Positions 8,601 through 15,962 of a DNA stretch of 40,190 nucleotides are shown piece by piece; the stretch's first letter is position 1; each line of letters begins with the position of its first letter. The notes beneath the pieces are model-generated. The model saw only the letters and a program-made list of their open reading frames with translations. It was not told where the DNA came from and ran no database searches. Both the position numbers and the translations under genes were made by a program. Origin of the DNA: Lachnospiraceae bacterium (GTDB lineage: Bacteria; Bacillota; Clostridia; Lachnospirales; Lachnospiraceae); assembly GCA_017396675.1 (NCBI GenBank), contig JAFQLB010000003.1, positions 1-40,190 on the forward strand. Direction: 5' to 3'.

Positions 8601-8734
8601 TTAACCTTGCCAGAAATGTCTAATGCAATTGCCTTTACCTGTGAAGCATTCCCTGTATTCTTATGTTCTTTTGAAATCGTATTCTGCTCTGTCTGCTGGC
8701 CTGCAGCATTCGGCACATCAAAATGAATCCGCAT
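5615..8734 (-). CDS. Large DUF6240-like protein of the flagellar locus, FliK-like C-terminus
   Basis: A 1039-residue hydrophilic protein without signal peptide or membrane segment. The sequence resembles large uncharacterised proteins I associate with DUF6240 in flagellated Lachnospiraceae. Residues 1-900 are helical and repetitive in style, with recurring short acidic helices of the type LxxMxxxGIxxTEEAL (residues near 550, 700 and 800 show echoes). The last 150 residues change character: IPLQIGEEITSVNLRIIRKEE...GEVSISLHSETLGRVRADFMILGDS followed by helices, which recalls the C-terminal domain of hook-length protein FliK (beta strands with an LGxVxV turn). The ATG at 8734 has AGGAGG 11 bases upstream. 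It lies directly upstream of flagellin. A FliK-like export or length-control role is an inference. Confidence 0.75.
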   Translation of the reverse strand: MRIHFDVPNAAGQQTEQNTISKEHKNTGNASQVKAIALDISGKVKDDFLFENQGRFTEKVMQAASIENYVALQRDFMTVMSNSMSGEDFAKLQEEGFHIHSMEPEEAVTILDSIKAAMVRSGQQIAGYNDDLSVEQLEELTGSSGYARQIAKQLKQADAPVTEENIRKAEEVLQKALALPKPGEDTYAFMISRGMEATVENLYKASFSSMKGSAGKAGAGYASGSYDKQGSVFYQGSRTPLSDADKAKIEEQIAERIRETGREADPETMARGKWLVEKGLALTPETLARSEELSRIVFPLSPHEIIAQVAKAIGEGRTPQQAYLTGDSRTVYEKAADYVERFRAVPMEAVDDTVNRGKPLTLLNLEAYQAGSETGIVHLEQRKVLEEVRLRMTVTANIKLLQSGFSIDTAPMEELIGRLSEVMQQWERSVLGNHPPADSARLYDNTVNSLRELPFMPLAVVGRIPFMERPTLGAVAEEGRLLAAAYSRAGESYEALMTAPRADMGDSIRKAFRNVDDILADMELEITEENRRAVRIMGYNGIHITEEALEKIKEADYRIRSILQDMKPALTLALIREGKNPLEMSLAQLEDYIYEQHGNQEALVQDTEKYSKFLYKLEQNREITEAERKAYVGVYRLFRQIEKSDGAVIGSLVAQGAELNFSNLLSAVRTRKAAPTDIRIDDTTGLGISSHMENSISDQIYEGLAEIRMANRLYRRMEPEQLLHMADKGIRFVLEDNDATGVAAQPDVSLEDMNRLALEASTDRQQELRYAAKQQEEIRQILSEYGSAEEYLKEYSQPITLDMLQSAGVLTGKQGSTFRKIAAWEEVLEEEDIPHILEEAEQFIDRLDQETKRLPSYEQMIAGAEQVLEKAIDSLENEAGYLDIKGIQMLCKQLHTAASLAREENYEIPLQIGEEITSVNLRIIRKEEAAGEVSISLHSETLGRVRADFMILGDSLEGSVLTDYMDGKERMESRQDLLTELLKETLEEAKIELKSILFDVGGDLPIRRRSDIPGTADKADTADLYRTAKGFLRFIQKLS

Positions 8735-8760
8735 ATAACGGCCGGCCTCCTCATGTAAAA

Positions 8761-8808
8761 AGAGTGAATATAAGCAGATTTACGTAAAACTCCGCTTATA
8801 TTCACTCT
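8761..8808 (-). terminator. Terminator hairpin between the TPR gene and the DUF6240-like gene
   Basis: A perfect 15-base-pair stem (AGAGTGAATATAAGC with GCTTATATTCACTCT, 18-base loop) followed in the minus direction by TTTT. It lies 39 bases after the TPR gene's stop and before the AGGAGG of the next gene, so it should separate the two transcripts, or act as a leader hairpin of the downstream gene. Confidence 0.8.
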
Positions 8809-8847
8809 ATATTTCGGCTCAGCCCAAAGGAAACTTAACCTCTTTCG

Positions 8848-11190
8848 TCAGATAAAATCTCTTTCCCGAAGCACGATCATATCTTCCTCATCGTATCTCT
8901 TTGACATCAGTACATCCAATAAATGCTGCAGATTCTTCCTGTCCGCACTGGCGATTGCCTCATCCACGATCTCCCTGACCTCCGCTACCGTCACCACATG
9001 GTCGGTGGTCTGCATGTTTTCTATCCTTGTCTGCAAAGCCAGCATACCCAGCTCATCGATGGAGTACTCCAAATGTGCCGCATACTGTCTTCCGTAGGCC
9101 GCCAGTGCATCGTTGCTCAATTGCTCGATCTCTACCCTGGCGTTAAAGAACTCTGCCAGAGAAGGATAGGCTGCCAGCATTCGTTTGATGGCCTTCTTAT
9201 TATCCTCCAGAATCACCACGATTCCCGTCTGTTCCTGAATCAGTGCCTTCATCAGCCTGGTAACCGCCTGGCTGTTCATGCCACTCGCTTTTTCAATGAT
9301 CAGGCCGCCTCCCGGCAGCTTGGTAACCGTAGTGTCCACATTTTTTGTGTTCAAAGACTCTCCTGTCACCTTTGCAATTACGCCGGAAAAATTGGCATCT
9401 GTCATCTGAATATATTTCATCACATTTTTTGCCAGCTTTACCGTATCCGAGTCTCCCTCGCCGGTAACGATGACGTTGCCCGTATAAGCAGCCAGACTGA
9501 TGGAATCCAGCGCCTGTACGAAACGCTTTCTTGCGCCTCTCGTCTGAATAAAAGGTGCAAAAAGTGCTTTCTCCTCTTCCGTCAGGCCCCGCAGCTCCTC
9601 CTCCGGTCCCTGTTCCTCTTGGATCTCTTCTATGGTCTCCTGCAGCTCTTCCATGGAAGGCGGCTGCTCCTCTTCCCGGACTTCCGGAGTTTTTTCCGGC
9701 TCCTCTATAGCCGGCAAATCCTCAACGGGAGCGATTTCTTCTTCCGATATCGGTTCAGGTTCCAAAACAGCTTCGACAATGACCCGGGAAGGGATCTCCT
9801 TTGTCTTCTCATTCAGAATATCTTCTTTTTCCAACTGCTCCAAAACCCCGTCTCTGACTTTGGCATCAAATTCCGTAAGTAAATTACCGGTCTGCTGTTT
9901 CACTCTCTGGCGCAATTCGGTATTTCGTTTTTCTTCCAGATCCTTCTTTGTCTTTTCCCATTCCTGAAGCACATCTTCTATGCTCATCTGGCCGGTAATC
10001 TGCTTCTCCACCTTTTCTTCTTCCGGGACCACAAGGCGAATCTGACCGTCATACCCTTGAGAAAGCAATGACTTCATCCCTGCGGGCGGTTCCACTCCTG
10101 ACAGATCCGGCCCGGGCACAGCCACCTCTTCCAAATATTCCCGGGTGGCGGATACCGTCACTTCTTCCGGCGCTTCCTGCATTTCCGGCTCTTCCGGCGC
10201 TTCCTGCGGGCTTTCCCACTGATCTTCCTCACTGCCTTCCGGCGTATTTTCCTGTATATTGTGCATATTGTGCACATTGTACGCATCGTGTGCATCGTAT
10301 GCACTGTGTGCGCTGTGTGAACCGGAAACAAAGAGTTCTTCCATCTCTTCCGTGTTCTGCATCATGGGTGCCATGATCTGCTGCGTTACCTGTCCTGGCC
10401 CCTCCTCCTGCAGAACCTCTTTCATGCTTTCTGCCAATGCCCTCTGAAGATTGATGGTATCATACTGACCCACATTGACCGTCTTAACCTGAATCTCGTC
10501 CTCTGCCCCTTCTTCGGATGCTCTGCTGTCTGTTTCCGGTTGTGATTCCCTGGGATTCTCCGGCTTCGTTACGGGCTTTCCGCTGATTCTGTCATAATTC
10601 TGCTGCTGTGCCTCCGTCAAAGGCTGATGCAGCATTTTTAATTCCATAGCCTTCTTTACATAGCGTCCGTCACTGAACCACAGGATCAGTTCATTACACT
10701 CCTCCACGCAGCGTGTAGCCAATCCGATGCGATGGTACAGGTAAGCCAGTTCATATCCCCATCTTTCTCTGTAATCTCTCTTTTTTAACTCCTCCAGTAC
10801 CGCAATCCTTTCTTCCAGACTAACCTCCTGTGCTTCGTAAATCTTGTACTGAAGGATATATTTTCCATTGTCCATGGGCGCCAGATGCACAAACTCTTTA
10901 TAATACTCCAGAGCCTGTACCACCTCTCCCATCTTAAGACACAGCTCACACAGGGAGTAGACGATCATCCTGCCGCCCGGATGCCGCTCGTAAGCCATCA
11001 GCAACAGCTCTTTGCTCTCCTGATATCTTCTGTTGATCTTATACAAATCACTGACTGTACAGAGCATTGCCACGCTTCTTACCCTGGTCCAGTCAATCTC
11101 ATCCGCAATCTTAACTGCCTTGATAAATTCTCTCTTTGCAATCAGAGCTTTAATCTCTTCCGCGAGCAGCTTATATTCCTGCTTATCCAA
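8848..11190 (-). CDS. TPR protein with C-terminal degenerate AAA+ domain
   Basis: A 780-residue cytoplasmic protein. Residues 1-200 carry TPR-like helical pairs (SDLYKINRRYQESKELLLMAYERHP). Residues 205-535 are acidic, rich in E, P and Q, and probably disordered, with a low-complexity A/H/Y/N/D stretch near 290-310. Residues 537-780 follow the order of CbbX/SpoVK-type AAA+ domains, but the P-loop reads GEGDSDT (about 577-583) where GxxGxGKT is expected, and the Walker B reads GGGLIIEKA (627-635) where hhhhDE is expected. ATP hydrolysis is therefore unlikely. The start codon is TTG with AGGAG 7 bases upstream; no nearby ATG fits. It precedes the DUF6240-like and flagellin genes, so a scaffold role in flagellar assembly is possible but unproved. 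Confidence 0.75.
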   Translation of the reverse strand: MDKQEYKLLAEEIKALIAKREFIKAVKIADEIDWTRVRSVAMLCTVSDLYKINRRYQESKELLLMAYERHPGGRMIVYSLCELCLKMGEVVQALEYYKEFVHLAPMDNGKYILQYKIYEAQEVSLEERIAVLEELKKRDYRERWGYELAYLYHRIGLATRCVEECNELILWFSDGRYVKKAMELKMLHQPLTEAQQQNYDRISGKPVTKPENPRESQPETDSRASEEGAEDEIQVKTVNVGQYDTINLQRALAESMKEVLQEEGPGQVTQQIMAPMMQNTEEMEELFVSGSHSAHSAYDAHDAYNVHNMHNIQENTPEGSEEDQWESPQEAPEEPEMQEAPEEVTVSATREYLEEVAVPGPDLSGVEPPAGMKSLLSQGYDGQIRLVVPEEEKVEKQITGQMSIEDVLQEWEKTKKDLEEKRNTELRQRVKQQTGNLLTEFDAKVRDGVLEQLEKEDILNEKTKEIPSRVIVEAVLEPEPISEEEIAPVEDLPAIEEPEKTPEVREEEQPPSMEELQETIEEIQEEQGPEEELRGLTEEEKALFAPFIQTRGARKRFVQALDSISLAAYTGNVIVTGEGDSDTVKLAKNVMKYIQMTDANFSGVIAKVTGESLNTKNVDTTVTKLPGGGLIIEKASGMNSQAVTRLMKALIQEQTGIVVILEDNKKAIKRMLAAYPSLAEFFNARVEIEQLSNDALAAYGRQYAAHLEYSIDELGMLALQTRIENMQTTDHVVTVAEVREIVDEAIASADRKNLQHLLDVLMSKRYDEEDMIVLRERDFI
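10255..10317. repeat. 9-base degenerate tandem repeat inside the TPR gene
   Basis: Seven 9-base units on the plus strand (for example CATATTGTG, CACATTGTA, CGCATCGTG). On the coding strand they give an A/H/Y/N/D-rich stretch ending NVHNMHN. The unit resembles the intergenic repeat at 26821-26892. Confidence 0.85.
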
Positions 11191-11209
11191 AATGGTACTC
11201 CTATCTCTT

Positions 11210-11251
11210 CTAGATGTATGGTTCCGAAGGAACCCGCACTACTGCATCTAG
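11210..11251. repeat. Nested inverted repeat between the DHHW and TPR genes
   Basis: An outer 7-base-pair stem (CTAGATG with CATCTAG) encloses an inner 6-base-pair stem (GGTTCC, loop GAA, GGAACC). No T-run follows in the minus direction, so a simple Rho-independent terminator is not supported; a processing or regulatory structure is possible. Confidence 0.5.
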
Positions 11252-11283
11252 TTTATCATAGTAACCGTGAAAATACAAGAAAA

Positions 11284-12453
11284 CTAGTTCAAAAATCCCG
11301 GCACATCGTAAAGATATAAACAATCTTCGATCTTTTTCTCTTCCACAAAGCGTTTCAGGTCTGCATGATAATACCTTGGGTCGATAACATAAACCGTTGT
11401 ATAATCTTCGGTCAGAAATGGAATCAGACAATTGGCATAAGAGTTTTTGATTACCAGCAGTCCGGACTTCCTTTCCTCCCCGGGAAATGGTGTTTCATCG
11501 GACGCATCTTCGGCAGATGGGTGTTGAGCTTCGGTTGTAATGATGATCAGAGGGTGGTTTCCATCCAGAAAGAATGCGTACTGATCCTTGGTCCGCAAAT
11601 GCTTATCTTCGTAAAGACTGCTGCTTTCAACACCCTCGTATACATACTCCACCCGATGGCTCTGCTCCTTTTTCCGCGTATACGTTTCTATGATATCTCC
11701 CTTCATGGGCAGATTGAGTCGGGAATGCAGTGTTCCCAAAAAGTCTTCACTCACCTGTTCCACCACATATTCCGATGGCTCTGCCGGCGCTTTTCCCCAG
11801 GCTTTACGCAATGCCTGATATCCGTAAAATGCACCTTCCGTGGTCCAGTGGTGATCCAGCCTGTAATACAGCCTCTCCCGCTCTCCCTTCTTCAGCTCTG
11901 TCTCTACATCCACCCATACAACATCCTTAGGCAAATGCTCCCGCACACGGTCAAGAAACCCTTTTTGATCGTATTCTGCGGCATGGGGCGGAAGCGCATC
12001 CCGGAAAAGTTCTGCGGCTCCCGGAACCAGCATAAGATAGCAGTCTCCCGTCACCGCCTGCTTTAATCCCGCCAGCTCCTCCATCAACTGCTCCCTTTTC
12101 CTTTCCTCTGTCTCTTTTGTCACGAAAGAAGGCTCCATGCGCTGTACCAGCCGTTCTCCTTCCAACAGATAGATCCCGTTGATCTCCTGCTTGCCAAGAT
12201 ACTTTTCTCCATACGTTTTCAGCCGGATCCATACATCTCTGCCTATAAACTGATCGCTCATATATTGCTCATATGCCTGCATAAAGCTGCCCTCCAGCAA
12301 TCCTGTCAAAGTAAGTTCAGGTTCCTGCGCCAGCAATCTGTTTTCATTTTCACTGAATCGCCGATCCTGCTGCAGGAGATCCGATAATACAATGATTCCT
12401 GCCCATACCGCTATGATTACCAATCCGATTTTTGCCGACTTTGATTCTTTCAT
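11284..12453 (-). CDS. DHHW family protein (AlgX/AlgJ-like, surface acylation partner)
   Basis: A 389-residue protein anchored by one N-terminal membrane segment (IGLVIIAVWAGIIVLSDLL), with the rest predicted outside the cell. The family signature RLDHHWTTEGA near residue 190 is present; with a later SYANCLIPFL block it marks SGNH-like AlgX/AlgJ relatives that work with MBOAT acyltransferases. The start at 12453 is chosen because AGGAGG lies 3 bases before it, although an upstream frame is open. It follows the MBOAT gene by 50 bases. Known AlgI/AlgJ pairs transfer acetyl groups to exported polysaccharides; by analogy this protein would complete acyl transfer at the cell surface. The substrate is not visible from the sequence. 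Confidence 0.88.
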   Translation of the reverse strand: MKESKSAKIGLVIIAVWAGIIVLSDLLQQDRRFSENENRLLAQEPELTLTGLLEGSFMQAYEQYMSDQFIGRDVWIRLKTYGEKYLGKQEINGIYLLEGERLVQRMEPSFVTKETEERKREQLMEELAGLKQAVTGDCYLMLVPGAAELFRDALPPHAAEYDQKGFLDRVREHLPKDVVWVDVETELKKGERERLYYRLDHHWTTEGAFYGYQALRKAWGKAPAEPSEYVVEQVSEDFLGTLHSRLNLPMKGDIIETYTRKKEQSHRVEYVYEGVESSSLYEDKHLRTKDQYAFFLDGNHPLIIITTEAQHPSAEDASDETPFPGEERKSGLLVIKNSYANCLIPFLTEDYTTVYVIDPRYYHADLKRFVEEKKIEDCLYLYDVPGFLN

Positions 12454-12503
12454 GAATCCTCCTATGGATACCTCCTGTGGGTATCCTATGGATATCTCCA
12501 TAT

Positions 12504-13880
12504 CTAAAATCTGAAATACAGAAAGGGATTGTAGGAAGCGTCTACGATCAGTGCCACCGATCCCGTCAGAACCGCCAGGCAAAACAAAACTTCCAGCATA
12601 AAACCAATCTGTCTTCCCTTATCCCCCGTTTTTTCTTTCAGGCGGTTCACATTTTTCACAATTTGTGCCGGCAAAGGTGTGGCTCCCACGATCAGTATGG
12701 GAAACAGCCGGCTGAAATTCTTCCATTCATACAGTACCTGGCCGGTGCAAAAGGGAAGATTGCCGCAGCCCGTCACCGCACCCAGGTACAATGCAAGCTG
12801 CTCCCAATCGGTAAAGGCAAACATCAGCCAGCCGACTGCCGTTACCCACAGGGTATAGCTGTGTCGTATCAGCCCGGGAAGCTTCCAAAAGCGGTGACCC
12901 AAGGCTTTTTCCAGCAGAAGCCAAAAAGCAAACCACAGTCCCCAGAGAAGAAAATTCCATTCTGCTCCGTGCCAGACTCCGGTCAGGATCCATACCAACA
13001 GAATATTTCTCATCTGCTTTCCTTTTCCCCGACGGCTTCCTCCCAAGGGGATATAAACATATTCTCTAAACCAGCTTCCGAGAGAGATATGCCACCGTCT
13101 CCAAAACTCCGTAATGCTGCCGGCTGTATACGGATAACGAAAGTTTTCCGGAAAATGAAAGCCCAGCATTCTTCCCAATCCTATTGCCATATCGGAGTAT
13201 CCGGAAAAATCAAAATAGATCTGCAGCCCAAAGGACACTGCTGTAAGCCAGGCGGAAAGCACGGAGATTTGTTCACTTCCCGCCAATGTTTCAAACAACA
13301 TCCCGATTTGATTGGCCATCAGTACCTTTTTCCCAAGTCCGATAATAAAGCGGCGAAGCCCCTGCCACAGCATCTTTGCATCCCTGCTTCGGCACTTCAA
13401 TTCTCCGCAGATACTGTTATATGTGACAATGGGACCTGCTACCAGCTGCGGAAACAGTGTCACATATACTCCGAAATCCAATAAACTTTTCTGAGCCCTT
13501 ACCTTCCCCTTGTATACGTCAATGGAATAGGACATGGTCTGAAATGTGTAGAAGGAAATCCCCAGCGGAAGCGGCAGGTTCAGCAGCGGTACTTTAAAGG
13601 TAATTAATAAAATCAGATTGATCGAAATGGCGGAGATTAAAATTCGTCTGCTGTATTTTATCTTACCCTGCAGCCTGTACCTTTCAATCCAAATACCGTG
13701 GATATAATCCGATACCGTGGAAAACAGCATCAAAAGCACATAGACAGGCTCCCCCCAGGCATAAAAAATCAGACTCCCAAGAAAGAGGATAAGATTCTTC
13801 CTTTTTTCGGGAGTCAGATAATACACAATAAAAAAACAGGGCAAAAACCGAAACAAAAAAACAAGACCGGAAAAAACCAT
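12504..13880 (-). CDS. MBOAT family O-acyltransferase (AlgI-like)
   Basis: A 458-residue polytopic membrane enzyme. AlgI-type MBOAT proteins move acyl groups, usually acetyl, across the membrane to modify exopolysaccharide or wall polymers. The AlgI-like core is present: LPLPLGISFYTFQTMSYSIDVYKG, LFPQLVAGPIV, the FDFSGYSDMAIGLGRMLGF block and FRYPYTAGSITEFWRRWHIS. The histidine expected in the active site is in TGVWHGAEWNF. About eleven hydrophobic segments fill the rest. The gene starts 13 bases after the DUF4358 lipoprotein and precedes the DHHW gene, a trio that I know from other Clostridia. No N-terminal truncation is seen. Confidence 0.95.
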   Translation of the reverse strand: MVFSGLVFLFRFLPCFFIVYYLTPEKRKNLILFLGSLIFYAWGEPVYVLLMLFSTVSDYIHGIWIERYRLQGKIKYSRRILISAISINLILLITFKVPLLNLPLPLGISFYTFQTMSYSIDVYKGKVRAQKSLLDFGVYVTLFPQLVAGPIVTYNSICGELKCRSRDAKMLWQGLRRFIIGLGKKVLMANQIGMLFETLAGSEQISVLSAWLTAVSFGLQIYFDFSGYSDMAIGLGRMLGFHFPENFRYPYTAGSITEFWRRWHISLGSWFREYVYIPLGGSRRGKGKQMRNILLVWILTGVWHGAEWNFLLWGLWFAFWLLLEKALGHRFWKLPGLIRHSYTLWVTAVGWLMFAFTDWEQLALYLGAVTGCGNLPFCTGQVLYEWKNFSRLFPILIVGATPLPAQIVKNVNRLKEKTGDKGRQIGFMLEVLFCLAVLTGSVALIVDASYNPFLYFRF

Positions 13881-13893
13881 ACATCACAACCTG

Positions 13894-14442
13894 TTATTTC
13901 AGCTTCTGACGAATGACTTCCGCTGCCTTCTCATTGGCAGCCTTACATTGTTCGATCACATCCTCCTCTTCCTCCAGCGTTGAGGTGTCCGCGCCCAGCT
14001 GAATGAAACACACATAATTTCCCAACACTTCTACTTCGGATGCCTGAATTTTTCCCAGATTCATGGGATACTGCATGGTATCCTGCTGCAGTGCTTCCTG
14101 ATATTCCCTGACCAGCCGTGTCACCCTATCCCTTTCTTCCGGCTTGGCCTTTACTACAATCAGTGTATCTACATTGGTACTGATCATGGGTGTTTGTCCT
14201 GCTCCGTCTACGTACAGATCTGCACTCATACCCAGCATATCTTCCAGATATTCCGGCGGCATATCCGTATCCGGCCAATACGCATCGCCCAAAGCCTCCG
14301 CTACAGCGGCAACGATGTCGGAACAGGCCACATCATCCCTGTACACCTCCTTGTCTTCCTCTCTGCTGCCGCAGGAAATCATGGTTGTAAAAACCAAAAA
14401 GGCTCCTATCCAAACTGCAGTTTTACTTCCTCTTTTTTTCAT
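13894..14442 (-). CDS. DUF4358 lipoprotein
   Basis: A 182-residue secreted lipoprotein. The N-terminus has lysines, a hydrophobic stretch (TAVWIGAFLVFTTMI) and a lipobox MISC with the cysteine near residue 24. The mature part resembles DUF4358: DIVAAVAEALGDAYWPDTDMPPEYLEDMLGM near its start, then an acidic region and a C-terminal helix. Function is unknown; in Clostridia the family commonly accompanies MBOAT and DHHW genes, as here, so a part in extracellular polymer acylation is a reasonable inference. GGAAGG precedes the ATG at 14442. It is probably the first gene of the three-gene unit. Confidence 0.82.
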   Translation of the reverse strand: MKKRGSKTAVWIGAFLVFTTMISCGSREEDKEVYRDDVACSDIVAAVAEALGDAYWPDTDMPPEYLEDMLGMSADLYVDGAGQTPMISTNVDTLIVVKAKPEERDRVTRLVREYQEALQQDTMQYPMNLGKIQASEVEVLGNYVCFIQLGADTSTLEEEEDVIEQCKAANEKAAEVIRQKLK

Positions 14443-14467
14443 GTTGTTCCTTCCTCTCTGTCAGCCG

Positions 14468-14496
14468 AAAAAAAGAGCCGGTGATTACACCGGCTC
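14468..14496 (-). terminator. Rho-independent terminator of the amino acid ABC operon
   Basis: A 9-base-pair GC-rich stem (GAGCCGGTG with CACCGGCTC, 4-base loop) followed in the minus direction by seven T. It lies 26 bases after the ATPase stop codon and separates the transporter from the DUF4358 gene. Confidence 0.95.
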
Positions 14497-14521
14497 CGGA
14501 TCTGTTTATGCAGCTTGCCTC

Positions 14522-15265
14522 TCACAGCACCTTGGAGAGAAATTCTTTCAGTCTGGGATTGACAGGATTTGCAAAAAATTCTTTCGGCGTATTCTCTTCC
14601 TTAATATGCCCTTCATCGATAAACATTATTCTTGTTCCTACTTCTTTTGCAAATCCCATTTCATGGGTAACGATCACCATGGTCATACCGCCTCTGGCCA
14701 GATCGCTCATAACATTCAATACTTCTCCTACCATTTCCGGATCCAGAGCACTGGTAGGCTCATCAAACAGCATCACATCCGGATCCATGCACAGAGAGCG
14801 GACAATGGCGATCCTCTGCTTCTGTCCGCCGGACAGCTGAGACGGATAGGCGTTGGCCTTTTCCTCCAAACCCACTCTTTCCAAAAGCTGCATCGCCTTT
14901 GCTTCTGCCTCCTGCTTTGATTTCTTCAAAAGCTTCATGGGTGCCAGCGTCATATTCTCTAAAATCGTCTTATGGGGGAAGAGATGAAAATGCTGAAATA
15001 CCATACCGATTTTTTGCCGATGCCGGTTGATATCGCACTTTGGATCCGTAATATCCCTTCCCTCAAACAGAATCTTCCCTCCGGTAGGCTCTTCCAATAA
15101 ATTCAAAGAGCGCAGAAAAGTAGATTTTCCGGAGCCGGAGGGTCCTACGATCACCACTACTTCGCCCTGACAGATCCGGGTGGAAATATGCTCCAATACC
15201 TTTAGCTCTCCAAAGGATTTGCATAGATCCTGTATATCAAATAAAACCATGCTGTTATCTTGCAT
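14522..15265 (-). CDS. Polar amino acid ABC transporter, ATP-binding protein
   Basis: A 247-residue ATPase of the GlnQ/ArtP type that powers uptake by the permease and binding protein encoded just upstream. Walker [12 protein letters not shown]-loop [14 protein letters not shown], signature LSGGQKQR, Walker [14 protein letters not shown] and the H-loop VTHEMG are all intact. The start is set at 15265 because AAAGGAGG stands 10 bases before it, although the frame is open 11 codons further up. The gene overlaps the permease stop by 11 bases, which indicates translational coupling. A strong terminator follows. Confidence 0.97.
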   Translation of the reverse strand: MQDNSMVLFDIQDLCKSFGELKVLEHISTRICQGEVVVIVGPSGSGKSTFLRSLNLLEEPTGGKILFEGRDITDPKCDINRHRQKIGMVFQHFHLFPHKTILENMTLAPMKLLKKSKQEAEAKAMQLLERVGLEEKANAYPSQLSGGQKQRIAIVRSLCMDPDVMLFDEPTSALDPEMVGEVLNVMSDLARGGMTMVIVTHEMGFAKEVGTRIMFIDEGHIKEENTPKEFFANPVNPRLKEFLSKVL

Positions 15266-15956
15266 CTGTGCGCAGCCTCCTTTCCAGTCTGGATACACCG
15301 GCCGTTAACACACAGACAATGATCAGATAAATGAGTGCCGCTCCCAGCAGCGGAAGATAAGGTTCATAAGTCTGACTGCGGATCGTGTTGGCTCCGTGGG
15401 TAATATCCGTCAGTGCGATATATCCGCAGATAGACGTTTCCTTCAGCAGCGTGATAAATTCATTGGCAAGCGCCGGCAGCACATTTTTGAAAGCCTGAGG
15501 CGTAATGATGTAGAGCATGGTTTGTGCATAACTAAATCCAAGGCTTCTGCCTGCCTCAAACTGTCCCTGATCGATGGACATGATACCGGAACGGAAAATC
15601 TCCGCAACATAGGCGGCAGAATTGAGACCAAAGGTGAGGATGGCCACCACCTGCTTGCTCACATTGGGACTGGAAAAAACAATATAATACATAATCAGCA
15701 GTTGTATCATGGCAGGTGTTCCCCGGATTACCGTCAGGTACACCTTGCAAATACCGTCCAATACCTTCAAAAACACAGATTTGCTTCCGCCCTTATCCAC
15801 GGTAGACCGAACCAGTGCAATCAAAAAACCTAAAAAAATTCCAAAAACAGCCGCAAAAAAGGTGACCGAAAAAGTAGTCCCGAGACCGTCGGCAATATAT
15901 CGCCATCTGTCATCCTTGATAAAATTGAGATAAAAATCCTCCTTGAATCCCTGCAT
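15255..15956 (-). CDS. Polar amino acid ABC transporter, permease
   Basis: A 233-residue HisMQ/GlnP-type permease with about five membrane segments. The cytoplasmic loop that contacts the ATPase (EAA-like motif) is [20 protein letters not shown] near residue 140. Other family marks are the early [20 protein letters not shown] and the [16 protein letters not shown] segment, which includes the RGTP motif common in this family. The gene lies 6 bases after the binding-protein stop and overlaps the ATPase by 11 bases, so the three form one operon. The ligand cannot be told from this subunit. Confidence 0.96.
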   Translation of the reverse strand: MQGFKEDFYLNFIKDDRWRYIADGLGTTFSVTFFAAVFGIFLGFLIALVRSTVDKGGSKSVFLKVLDGICKVYLTVIRGTPAMIQLLIMYYIVFSSPNVSKQVVAILTFGLNSAAYVAEIFRSGIMSIDQGQFEAGRSLGFSYAQTMLYIITPQAFKNVLPALANEFITLLKETSICGYIALTDITHGANTIRSQTYEPYLPLLGAALIYLIIVCVLTAGVSRLERRLRTDAR

Positions 15957-15962
15957 ATGTAT

